A stretch of 7,661 bases of DNA from contig DDMF01000005.1 in NCBI GenBank assembly GCA_002340515.1, positions 20,885 to 28,545 of the forward strand, in the 5' to 3' direction. This stretch comes from Rhodobacteraceae bacterium UBA2553 (lineage in GTDB: Bacteria; Pseudomonadota; Alphaproteobacteria; Rhodobacterales; Rhodobacteraceae). This document shows positions 1-5,940 of this stretch, one piece after another. A model generated the notes under the pieces. It ran no database searches and was not told the DNA's origin. It worked only from the letters and a program-made list of their open reading frames with translations. Every line of letters begins with the position of its first letter. Positions within the stretch are counted from its first letter, which is position 1. A program made the position numbers and the translations under genes.

Positions 1-418
1 GGTAGCGGACAAGCTTTACGCCGCCCAGCGCGGTCAGGGCGCAACGCTCAACGGTCAGCCCATCACGGTCAGCGGGCGGGGTGAGGTTCTGGGGGCAACG
101 GTGCTTGCCTCAAAGCCCAACTTTGACGTGACCCATTGGATTGATGCTAAAGTGCCGCCGGTGGAACGCAAATTCCGATCGTCATTGGCGTATCGTCTGT
201 CGTTGGTGGGCGAAGGACGGTTCGACGCGATGATGACCTTGCGCGCGACCTGGGAATGGGATGTGGCCGCCGGAAGCCTGATTGTCGAAGAGGCGGGCGG
301 TCATGTGTCTGACCGCCGCGCGGGCCTTGCACGTTATAACAACCGTGACCCGATGTTGAACGGAATGGTCGCCGCCAGCCCGAAAGTGCATGACGCCTTG
401 GTGGCGCAACTCTTGTAA
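1..418 (+). CDS. cysQ: Inositol monophosphatase-family protein, probably 3'(2'),5'-bisphosphate nucleotidase CysQ (5' end outside window)
   Basis: The reading frame is open from base 2 and ends at a TAA at 416-418, so 138 C-terminal residues are visible and the start lies to the left. The clearest family mark is the metal-binding motif WDVAAG...EEAGG, with the Asp at visible residue 87; in this superfamily that Asp and the first half of the protein (not in view) hold Mg2+ ions at the active site. Family members remove a phosphate from inositol monophosphate, fructose-1,6-bisphosphate or adenosine 3',5'-bisphosphate (PAP). The stretch YRLSLVGEGRFDAMMTLR before the motif resembles alphaproteobacterial proteins annotated as CysQ, which recycle PAP from sulfate assimilation in the cytoplasm. 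Substrate choice is inference; a SuhB-type phosphatase is the main alternative. The next gene starts 96 bases downstream behind its own control region, so the two are probably separate units. Confidence 0.8.
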   Translation, partial: VADKLYAAQRGQGATLNGQPITVSGRGEVLGATVLASKPNFDVTHWIDAKVPPVERKFRSSLAYRLSLVGEGRFDAMMTLRATWEWDVAAGSLIVEEAGGHVSDRRAGLARYNNRDPMLNGMVAASPKVHDALVAQLL

Positions 419-423
419 GGTTT

Positions 424-437
424 TGTTAGAACTAACA
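424..437. promoter_or_regulatory. GntR-type operator, perfect dyad TGTTAGAACTAACA
   Basis: TGTTAG and CTAACA form a perfect 6-bp inverted repeat around AA. Read as TGTTA-N4-TAACA, it matches 11 of 12 defined bases of ATGTTA-N4-TAACAT, the element I recall for E. coli GntR; only the first base (T at 423) differs. It lies 77 bases upstream of a LacI-family gene that itself resembles GntR, so autoregulation is the simplest reading. A -35-like TTGTTA (423-428) overlaps it, with GAAAAT (444-449) as a weak -10 at a short 15-base spacing. A half-site CTAACA recurs at 477-482. Confidence 0.55.
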
Positions 438-455
438 TTCAATGAAAATTAGGCT

Positions 456-486
456 TTGCGAACAAGATTTCAGGCGCTAACACTAT
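456..486 (+). promoter_or_regulatory. Possible promoter of the LacI-family gene (weak)
   Basis: TTGCGA at 456-461 is an acceptable -35, and CACTAT at 481-486 a poor -10 with a 19-base spacing. This lies downstream of the operator. The match is weak and the alternative pair overlapping the operator (423-449) is equally possible. Confidence 0.25.
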
Positions 487-514
487 AGGCACTGAATTTG
501 AAAGAGGTGCGCCT

Positions 515-1552
515 TTGTCTGATACGCCAACCAAACCCGCCCACCGCCCGTTGACGCTTCGTGATGTTTCCGAAGCATCTGGTGTCAGTGAAATGACCGT
601 AAGTCGCGTGTTGCGCAATCGGGGGGATGTCAGCCAGGCGACACGGGAAAAGGTTTTGGCGGCCGCCAAAGAACTGGGATATGTGCCCAATAAAATCGCG
701 GGCGCCTTGGCATCGCAGCGGGTGAACTTGGTCGCGGTTGTGATCCCCTCGCTGTCAAATATGGTGTTTCCAGAGGTTCTGACCGGCATCAACGAAGTGT
801 TGGATGAAACCCCGTTACAGCCGGTGTTTGGCGTGACCAACTACAAGCCCGAACGTGAGGAAAAAGTCCTGTATGAAATGCTCAGCTGGCGCCCATCCGG
901 GGTGATTGTGGCCGGGCTTGAGCACAGCGAAAACGCCAAAGCGATGTTGCGGGCGGCTGGCATTCCTGTGGTGGAAATCATGGACACCGATGGGCCAGCG
1001 ATTGACGCTTGCGTGGGGATTTCCCATCGCCGCGCAGGGCGTAAAATGGCACAGGCAATCCTGAAAGCGGGCTATCGCAATATCGGCTTTTTGGGCACAA
1101 AAATGCCGCTGGACCACCGTGCGCGAAAACGGTTTGAAGGGTTCACCGAGGCGCTGGCCAAAGAGGGCGTTGAGATCATGGATCAGGAGTTTTACGAGGG
1201 CGGATCGGCGCTGGCCAAGGGGCGCGAGATGACCGAGGCGATGCTGAAACGCTCACCAAAGCTCGATTTTCTGTATTACTCCAACGACATGATTGGGGCC
1301 GGCGGGCTTTTATACTGCCTTGATCAAGGCATAGATGTGCCCGGCAAAGTGGGCCTTGCGGGCTTTAATGGCGTTGAGCTTCTGGATGGTTTGCCGCGCC
1401 AATTGGCCACGATGGATGCCTGCCGGATTGAAATCGGTCGCGCCGCCGCACGCATCATCGCGGATCGCGCAGCGGGGGATGGTTTGGCCGGTGGTGAACG
1501 GATAGAACTGGCACCCAAAATCACCCCGGGTGACACGCTGAAGCGACGCTAG
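515..1552 (+). CDS. LacI-family transcriptional regulator, GntR-like (gluconate or sugar-acid repressor type)
   Basis: This encodes a 345-residue cytoplasmic DNA-binding repressor of normal LacI-family length. Residues 14-35 form the helix-turn-helix (LTLRDVSEASGVSEMTVSRVL), residues 56-68 the hinge (YVPNKIAGALAS), and about 70-340 the periplasmic-binding-protein-like effector domain. The segment with MLSW, then IPVVEIMD, and the pattern around DACVGISHRRAGRKM resemble E. coli GntR more than LacI or PurR, which points to gluconate or a related sugar acid as inducer. The start is a TTG at 515, chosen because AGAGGTG (503-509) stands at proper distance and no upstream in-frame start is better. 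A GntR-type dyad at 424-437 suggests autoregulation. No sugar catabolism or transport gene is in the window, so its targets must lie elsewhere; the ligand is inference. Confidence 0.88.
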   Translation: MSDTPTKPAHRPLTLRDVSEASGVSEMTVSRVLRNRGDVSQATREKVLAAAKELGYVPNKIAGALASQRVNLVAVVIPSLSNMVFPEVLTGINEVLDETPLQPVFGVTNYKPEREEKVLYEMLSWRPSGVIVAGLEHSENAKAMLRAAGIPVVEIMDTDGPAIDACVGISHRRAGRKMAQAILKAGYRNIGFLGTKMPLDHRARKRFEGFTEALAKEGVEIMDQEFYEGGSALAKGREMTEAMLKRSPKLDFLYYSNDMIGAGGLLYCLDQGIDVPGKVGLAGFNGVELLDGLPRQLATMDACRIEIGRAAARIIADRAAGDGLAGGERIELAPKITPGDTLKRR

Positions 1553-1586
1553 ACAAGCGCGGCGCTGCGATTTACAGAAACGGCAC

Positions 1587-1663
1587 GGCCCCGTGGCTCA
1601 ACTGGATAGAGCAGCCCCCTCCTAAGGGGCAGGTTGCAGGTTCGAATCCTGCCGGGGTCGCCA
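1587..1663 (+). tRNA. tRNA-Arg (anticodon CCU, reads AGG)
   Basis: A full cloverleaf can be drawn. The acceptor stem pairs 1587-1593 with 1653-1659, with one G-U pair. The D stem pairs 1596-1599 with 1609-1612. The anticodon stem pairs 1614-1618 with 1626-1630, with loop CTCCTAA and anticodon CCT at 1621-1623. The T stem pairs 1636-1640 with 1648-1652 and holds the loop TTCGAAT. The discriminator is G1660 and CCA is encoded at 1661-1663. It starts 34 bases after the repressor stop codon, so its promoter is either inside that gene or shared with it. tRNA genes are common integration sites, but no integrase or duplicated tRNA 3' end is visible here. Confidence 0.96.
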
Positions 1664-1681
1664 TTTCCGGTGTTATTAAGT

Positions 1682-1721
1682 CAACCGCGCCCGGAAATTC
1701 CAAGCGCGGTTGCAGGTTTTT
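1682..1721 (+). terminator. Stem-loop terminator candidate after tRNA-Arg
   Basis: CAACCGCGC (1682-1690) and GCGCGGTTG (1704-1712) form a perfect 9-bp GC-rich stem with a 13-base loop. On the plus strand it is followed, after CAGG, by TTTTT (1717-1721), fitting rho-independent termination of the tRNA transcript. It sits 18 bases beyond the end of the minus-strand spike-fibre gene and may slow that transcript too, but there is no T-run on that side. Confidence 0.6.
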
Positions 1722-1730
1722 CACAAGACA

Positions 1731-2519
1731 TCACAGCGACAGGCCCGTTTTTGCGGCCAAGTAGCTTTCCATTTGGTCCAGATCAGTGCCTGCGATAATG
1801 CTGTCACTGATCGCCATTTGGTAAACGCGACCCGAAAACGGCAGCGATGCAGCCCCGCGCGATCCCAGGTACAGAGGGTGGTTGCCAAAGGCCCCCGCCC
1901 CCAATGATCCTGTGCTTTGGCTGGTCACACTGCCATTCGCACGCAAGGTCGAACTGGGTGCCGCAATATCAACAAGCCCGGTCAGGACATTATCAATCGG
2001 CGCGGCAAATCCAGACACGTTCAGGTCCACCGTGCTGCTGCCGCGCGCGCGCCAGAAATAGTTATCTGCGGTCGAAACGGGAGCAAACAGCGCAAAAGTG
2101 CCGTTATACGCGCTTGACGAGCTGCTTAATTCTGCGCAACACGCCGCAGCCGCATCACTGGCCTTTCGGATCGCCATGAAGACGCTGACTTTGTCAGTGT
2201 GCACCAAGCTGATCGCATTGGTTTGCATTGCATCGTCAACACCATCAAAGTCCAGCCAATGCAGCGTTCCATCGGTTCGATAGGTTGGCCGCTCGCCTGC
2301 CACGGTTTGGGTGCAATGATGGCCATTACCGGACTTATCCTGAATTAACCCAACAGGCTGACCATCCGCTGTGACTGGTACCGTACCGGCGCTGTCTTGA
2401 AACATCGAGGAGAGATCCGACGGATCTATCCAAAACGATGGGGACACCGCTGCGGGAGAAAAGGGGGGTGCCAATTCTCCTTCTGCGGCGTCCATAAAGA
2501 TACCAAGCCCTACTTGCAT
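1731..2519 (-). CDS. ghsB: GTA/phage head spike fibre protein, LamG-like (GhsB-like, R. capsulatus rcc01080 type)
   Basis: This 262-residue protein resembles the second gene of the R. capsulatus head spike pair and related phage structural proteins of Rhodobacteraceae. The typical blocks are WIDPSDLSSMFQD (residues 30-42), TADGQPVGLIQDKSGNGHH (50-68), RPTYRTDGTLHWLDFDGVDD (77-96), and a C-terminal jelly-roll-like part with NHPLYLGSRG and FSGRVYQMAIS. This is a concanavalin/LamG-type beta fold that may bind a polysaccharide. In R. capsulatus the spikes let GTA particles bind the capsule of recipient cells (established there, inferred here). The start chosen is the ATG at 2519, which shares an A with the TAA of the upstream gene (TAATG) and suggests translational coupling; a GTG two codons earlier is possible. 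No signal peptide is seen, as expected for a virion-like part. A tail protein of a decayed prophage is the main alternative. Confidence 0.8.
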   Translation of the reverse strand: MQVGLGIFMDAAEGELAPPFSPAAVSPSFWIDPSDLSSMFQDSAGTVPVTADGQPVGLIQDKSGNGHHCTQTVAGERPTYRTDGTLHWLDFDGVDDAMQTNAISLVHTDKVSVFMAIRKASDAAAACCAELSSSSSAYNGTFALFAPVSTADNYFWRARGSSTVDLNVSGFAAPIDNVLTGLVDIAAPSSTLRANGSVTSQSTGSLGAGAFGNHPLYLGSRGAASLPFSGRVYQMAISDSIIAGTDLDQMESYLAAKTGLSL

Positions 2520-2779
2520 TACCACAGCACCACGATGTTGGTTGCGGTGGTTCCGGTCGCATGCACGCGTTTGACGCGGATGGCGTGGGCAACGCCTGCG
2601 GCCAAGGTCAAGGTGACGGTGTCGCCGCCCAACGTGGTAACGGTCACATCGCCTGCACCGCCCACCAGAATGCCACGGCTGACATTGGCAAGGTCGGCGC
2701 CGTCATCAGGGGTGACTGTTGCCAGGTGATTGGCTGGTGCTGTCAGCCCGGAGGCGTAGTTTTTGAAATCATCGGCCAT
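2519..2779 (-). CDS. ghsA: GTA head spike base protein (GhsA-like, RCAP_rcc01079 family)
   Basis: This is a small 86-residue protein. Its start MADDF..YASGLTAPA, the middle VTPDDGADL..VSRGILVGGAGDVTV and the end RVKRVHATGTTATNIVVLW match my memory of the spike base family named after R. capsulatus rcc01079. In the R. capsulatus particle this protein anchors the spike on the capsid and the fibre protein is mounted on it; the fibre-like gene here follows directly with a one-base overlap. The start at 2779 is chosen over an in-frame upstream ATG at 2806 because AAGGAG (2791-2786) lies six bases before it. A perfect TTAA-N7-TTAA box lies 140 bases upstream, in line with CtrA control of GTA genes. 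The gene is intact. Whether this cell carries a GTA capsid cluster cannot be seen in this window. Confidence 0.82.
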   Translation of the reverse strand: MADDFKNYASGLTAPANHLATVTPDDGADLANVSRGILVGGAGDVTVTTLGGDTVTLTLAAGVAHAIRVKRVHATGTTATNIVVLW

Positions 2780-2918
2780 TTCATTCTCCTTCGAAGTCGC
2801 CCGCACACCCCTTGCGGTTCATATGGTCCGCACAGGGCAAAACCACATGTATCACGCACAAGGGTGAGGCAGAGTGAGGGCGTGTTTGAAAACCTCGAAA
2901 GGGATTTAGCGCAAAGGC

Positions 2919-2933
2919 TTAAACAAGCCTTAA
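2919..2933 (-). promoter_or_regulatory. CtrA-type box TTAA-N7-TTAA upstream of the spike genes
   Basis: The plus strand reads TTAA-ACAAGCC-TTAA, a perfect full site for the alphaproteobacterial response regulator CtrA. On the minus strand the first half overlaps a possible -35 (TTAAGG), and CTAAAT follows after 18 bases as a weak -10. The site is 140 bases before the spike-base start, leaving a long leader. It also lies in a 7-bp inverted repeat, AAGGCTT-AAAC-AAGCCTT (2914-2931), that could be a weak terminator for the minus-strand gene ending at 2984; only three Ts follow it. Confidence 0.6.
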
Positions 2934-2983
2934 TGACACCGTACGGTTGGCAGGTGCGCCGCGCCGAAATGCAACGGATGGAT

Positions 2984-3514
2984 TTAGGCCGAACAGGCCG
3001 GAACCCCCATGCGGATCAGGTCGCGCCCGGTCAATTTGTAATACCCCTGAATGCGATTGCGCGCGGTGCCCAGATACCAGGACTGAATGGGTTCTGGGTA
3101 AAAGCTCGCCATCACACGGGACCAATGTTCAAATTGCTTTTGGGTAAGTGGACGGCCCGAGCGCGAAGGGCCGTGAAATCCAAAGGTTGTGCGCGGGCTG
3201 ACGCAGGTTCCTGCCACGCCCAGATACATGGTGCAGGATGACAGGCAAACCGAACCGGTAATTGCCACCCTAAGACCTGATTTACGGATGTCCTCTATTT
3301 CGGCAACCCTATGGCGGATCACCCCACCACGGTCGTTGCCAATGAAAATCACGCCAGCACGCGGGCTGCGCCGTTTTTCCGCGGCTGTCGCAGGCAAGGC
3401 CAGCGCCACACCTAGAACGATCGCAACCAGAGTTGTTAGGATTGGCGCGCGTCGCACACGCACCCACAGTTTTTGCCAGGCGCAAATTGCACCCCTAAAG
3501 AATTTCTGTCGCAT
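2984..3514 (-). CDS. Small exported ClpP/crotonase-fold-like protein, function unknown
   Basis: I do not recognise a named gene. The 176-residue protein starts with a basic stretch and a hydrophobic segment (about residues 24-44, ending PATAA), a signal peptide or membrane anchor, so it should act in or facing the periplasm. The core carries GG (63-64), GLRVAITGSVCLSSC (80-94) and FGFHGP (111-116). This order (a Gly-Gly turn, a strand, a Ser in a C-x-S-S-C context, then a His) recalls periplasmic ClpP-like proteins of the COG3904 kind, with Ser92 or Ser93 and His114 as possible catalytic residues. Cys90, 94, 104 and 174 could form disulfides. It is shorter than usual ClpP-fold enzymes. The start at 3514 is chosen because GAGGGG lies five bases upstream; an in-frame ATG at 3568 has no such support. 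It is separated by 204 bases from the spike genes, so probably transcribed apart. Confidence 0.7.
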   Translation of the reverse strand: MRQKFFRGAICAWQKLWVRVRRAPILTTLVAIVLGVALALPATAAEKRRSPRAGVIFIGNDRGGVIRHRVAEIEDIRKSGLRVAITGSVCLSSCTMYLGVAGTCVSPRTTFGFHGPSRSGRPLTQKQFEHWSRVMASFYPEPIQSWYLGTARNRIQGYYKLTGRDLIRMGVPACSA

Positions 3515-3792
3515 TTTCACCCCTCGTGAAGGTGCCTGGCACAGGGCCAGACCACGGACGGCACCCACCGTCCAAGGGGAATTAGGGCGGAGAAACCTTA
3601 CGATTGCGTTGTGATAAGGGCGGCCAGCGCCGGGTTCTTATGAAAGAATTGCGGAAAACATCGTTCAAATTCGCGCGGCTTTATCCCAGTTTTCGCCACT
3701 CAAACACTGTCTTACCCCCATAAGAAAATGAGGTTTGGGTGAAAAAAATGCTAACCCTACGCGCGTATCTGAACTATCTTAGGGAGATGTGA
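3515..3792. promoter_or_regulatory. Divergent intergenic region between the ClpP-like gene (-) and yjbH (+)
   Basis: This 278-base gap must hold the promoters of both flanking units, but no convincing -35/-10 pair stands out; TATCTT at 3775-3780 is a -10-like hexamer without a good -35. On the minus side, two small hairpins precede the ClpP-like gene: GGACGG/CCGTCC (3556-3561 with 3568-3573) and CTGGC/GCCAG (3536-3540 with 3546-3550). On the plus side lies the short leader ORF at 3748-3792. The stretch 3700-3780 is AT-richer than the genes. Confidence 0.4.
3748..3792 (+). CDS. Possible 14-residue leader ORF directly abutting yjbH
   Basis: ATG at 3748 opens a frame MLTLRAYLNYLREM that stops with TGA at 3790-3792, directly against the TTG start of yjbH at 3793. 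An in-frame GTG at 3739 would add three residues (VKK) and has GAGG (3730-3733) a few bases upstream. The Shine-Dalgarno AGGGAG for yjbH lies inside this ORF, so its translation could expose or block the yjbH start. It may be chance: the ORF is very short and has no recognised attenuator structure. Confidence 0.25.
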   Translation: MLTLRAYLNYLREM

Positions 3793-5940
3793 TTGCGGGT
3801 AAATTCGCGCTTAAGGGGAATTCTTTCAGAAAGCCGGCCTATGTCAGGACAGTTTCACCCAGTTAAAACCCTCTTGCGCCGCTTTGCGTTGGGCGCGGGG
3901 GCAATGCTGTGTTTGGGGGTTGCCGCGCTTGCACAATCCTCCTCGGGTACACGCCTTTCCAGCTTTGGCTTGCCAGGAGTGATCGACACGCCCAGCGCCG
4001 AAACCCTTGAGGATGGTGAAATTGCGCTGAGCTTTGCCACCATCGGCAAGGGCATTTTGCGCAACACCGCAGCATTTCAAATCACACCACGCCTGACCGG
4101 ATCTTTTCGCTACGCCGCCCACGGGCGCACCATTGGCGATGGGGGAAATTACGACCGCAGCTTTGATTTTTCCTACCTGCTGTTGGAAGAAAGCCCCTAT
4201 CTGCCCGCGCTGGCCTTGGGGATGCGCGATTTTGCAGGCACCGGCAATTACAGCAGCGAATATTTTGTCGCGACCAAACATCTTGGGCCCCGTCTGACCC
4301 TGTCTGCGGGTGTCGGTTGGGGGCGTATTGCGGGTCAGGCGCGCCCGGTCCTGATCGACGGGGCCTCCATCAACACTTATAAATACTGGTTTTCCGGCGA
4401 GATGGGGTATTTTGGCGGATTGCGTTGGCAAGTGAATGACCGGCTGTCCCTGATGGCGGAATATTCGCCCGACACCTATGATTACGAGGCGCGAACCTAT
4501 GGATTTGAACGTAAGTCCCCCTATAATTTTGGGTTGAAATACGACATTAATGCCCGTTGGAGCATGGGGGCCTATTATGCTTATGGCAGCGTGTTTGGCC
4601 TGCAGTTCAGCCATGTTTTCAACCCGAAACATCCCAAGATTGTTGGTGGTCGGGATGGTGCGCCTGTGCCAGTTGCCCCACGAGGCACCGCATCGCACAG
4701 CTGGGATGGAAATTGGGTAAACTCTGCCTCTCAACGCAATGATGTCACAGCCCAAACCAAGGCACTTCTGGCCCGACAAGGGTTGATTGTCGAAAGCCTG
4801 ACCCTTGTGGGAAATCGCGCGATTTTACGCCTTCGTAATCCACATTACGGCGCTGTGGCCCAAGCCATCGGGCGGTCGGCGCGAGCGTTGACGCGCAGCT
4901 TACCGGGCCATATCGACCAGTTTGACATCATTCCCGTGGTGAACGGCATGAACACGACCAAGACCACGCTGCGCCGCGCGGATCTTGAACAGTTTGAATG
5001 GCACCCGAACGGGGCGGCGCTCAGCTATGCCAATGCGGTGATTGTCGACGGGCGCGCGACTGAAGTCCCACCCTCCGATCAAAATGCGGGCCTTTATCCC
5101 GCGTTCACCTACGGCATTCGCCCCTATCTTTCCGCGAGCCTATTTGACCCAGACAGCCCGCTTCGAGCGGATTTCGGGGTGCAATTGGACGCGTCATTTA
5201 CACCCTCGCCGGGGTTCATATTCTCTGGCCAATTGCGCTATCCGCTGTTGGGTAATCTGAACACCAGCACGCGCGTATCTAATTCGGTTTTGCCGCATGT
5301 TCGGTCGGACGCGGTGGAGTATGACAAGGCCTCGACCCTCGAAATCTCACATCTGACGGCAGAATATTTCTTTCGCCCGGCCACCAATTTATTTGGGCGC
5401 GTCACCGCGGGCTATCTGGAACGAATGTATGCTGGTGTTTCAGCAGAGCTGCTTTGGAAGCCCGCCAACAGCCGTTTGGCGCTGGGGGCGGAACTGAACT
5501 ATGTCACGCAGCGCGACTTTGACGTGTTGTTTGACCTGCGCGACTACGACATCTTCACTGGGCATCTGTCGGCTTATTACGATTTTGACAATGGGTTCTC
5601 CGGCCAGATTGATGCGGGCCGATATTTGGCGGGCGATTGGGGCGCCACGTTGAAATTTGAACGCCGCTTTGCCAATGACTGGCGGGTCGGCGTGTTCATG
5701 ACCCTGACCGACGTCCCCTTTGAGGATTTCGGTGAAGGCGCATTTGATCGCGGATTTTATTTCCATATTCCAAACGCTTGGCTGACTGGCGAGCCGTCAC
5801 GCGAAGGCTATGCCCATACGGTGCATCTGATCAACCGCGACGGCGGGGCCAAGCTGGATGTGCGCAATCGTTTATATGACGTGGTGCGCGATTTTCAGAA
5901 CCCGGCACTTGAGCAAAGATGGGGACGGTTTTGGCGATGA
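3793..5940 (+). CDS. yjbH: YjbH-family outer-membrane protein for exopolysaccharide/capsule (GfcD-like)
   Basis: This encodes 715 residues, close to the roughly 700 of E. coli YjbH. A signal peptide is clear: TLLRRFALGAGAMLCLGVAALA, cleaved near Ala47. After it come the typical YjbH blocks: SSFGLPGVIDTPSAE (about 55-69), many alternating aromatic strands to about 280 as in an outer-membrane barrel, a middle domain (about 300-400) with AQAIGRSARALTRSLP, and the strongly conserved C-terminal barrel with HLTAEYFFRP, GRVTAGYLERMYAG, QIDAGRYLAGDWG and LTDVPFEDFGEGAFD, ending in RWGRFWR. The family acts with YjbE, YjbF and YjbG in making or exporting an exopolysaccharide or group 4-type capsule; the exact step is not settled. 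The start is TTG at 3793 because AGGGAG stands six bases before it; ATG at 3841 would give a shorter, more usual signal peptide but lacks a ribosome site. The next gene overlaps by four bases. Confidence 0.9.
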   Translation: MRVNSRLRGILSESRPMSGQFHPVKTLLRRFALGAGAMLCLGVAALAQSSSGTRLSSFGLPGVIDTPSAETLEDGEIALSFATIGKGILRNTAAFQITPRLTGSFRYAAHGRTIGDGGNYDRSFDFSYLLLEESPYLPALALGMRDFAGTGNYSSEYFVATKHLGPRLTLSAGVGWGRIAGQARPVLIDGASINTYKYWFSGEMGYFGGLRWQVNDRLSLMAEYSPDTYDYEARTYGFERKSPYNFGLKYDINARWSMGAYYAYGSVFGLQFSHVFNPKHPKIVGGRDGAPVPVAPRGTASHSWDGNWVNSASQRNDVTAQTKALLARQGLIVESLTLVGNRAILRLRNPHYGAVAQAIGRSARALTRSLPGHIDQFDIIPVVNGMNTTKTTLRRADLEQFEWHPNGAALSYANAVIVDGRATEVPPSDQNAGLYPAFTYGIRPYLSASLFDPDSPLRADFGVQLDASFTPSPGFIFSGQLRYPLLGNLNTSTRVSNSVLPHVRSDAVEYDKASTLEISHLTAEYFFRPATNLFGRVTAGYLERMYAGVSAELLWKPANSRLALGAELNYVTQRDFDVLFDLRDYDIFTGHLSAYYDFDNGFSGQIDAGRYLAGDWGATLKFERRFANDWRVGVFMTLTDVPFEDFGEGAFDRGFYFHIPNAWLTGEPSREGYAHTVHLINRDGGAKLDVRNRLYDVVRDFQNPALEQRWGRFWR

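Noticed and set aside
424..437. Terminator for the upstream phosphatase gene
   Set aside because: The stem is only 6 bp with a 2-base loop and no T-run; the match to a GntR-type operator explains the dyad better.
182..840. Minus-strand open frames over the phosphatase and repressor genes
   Set aside because: They overlap two confidently identified plus-strand genes and show no motif or ribosome site.
2801..2834. Direct repeat CCGCACA (2801-2807 and 2828-2834) in the spike-gene leader
   Set aside because: A 7-base repeat is easily found by chance in GC-rich DNA and matches no operator I know.
1587..2983. A complete prophage or genomic island integrated at tRNA-Arg
   Set aside because: No integrase, portal, capsid or terminase gene is present and I saw no second copy of the tRNA 3' end as an attachment site in the window.
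2561..3241. 226-codon plus-strand open frame
   Set aside because: It lies antisense across the spike-base gene, its promoter region and the ClpP-like gene, shows no recognisable domain, and has no ribosome site; the minus-strand genes match known families.
3844..4779. 311-codon minus-strand open frame
   Set aside because: It is fully antisense to the well-recognised YjbH coding sequence, with a protein rich in Cys, Gly and Lys typical of a shadow frame.
3754..5280. Shared 12-mer ACGCGCGTATCT upstream of and inside yjbH
   Set aside because: A rough count expects about one or two shared 12-mers in a window of this size, and the second copy is within coding sequence.
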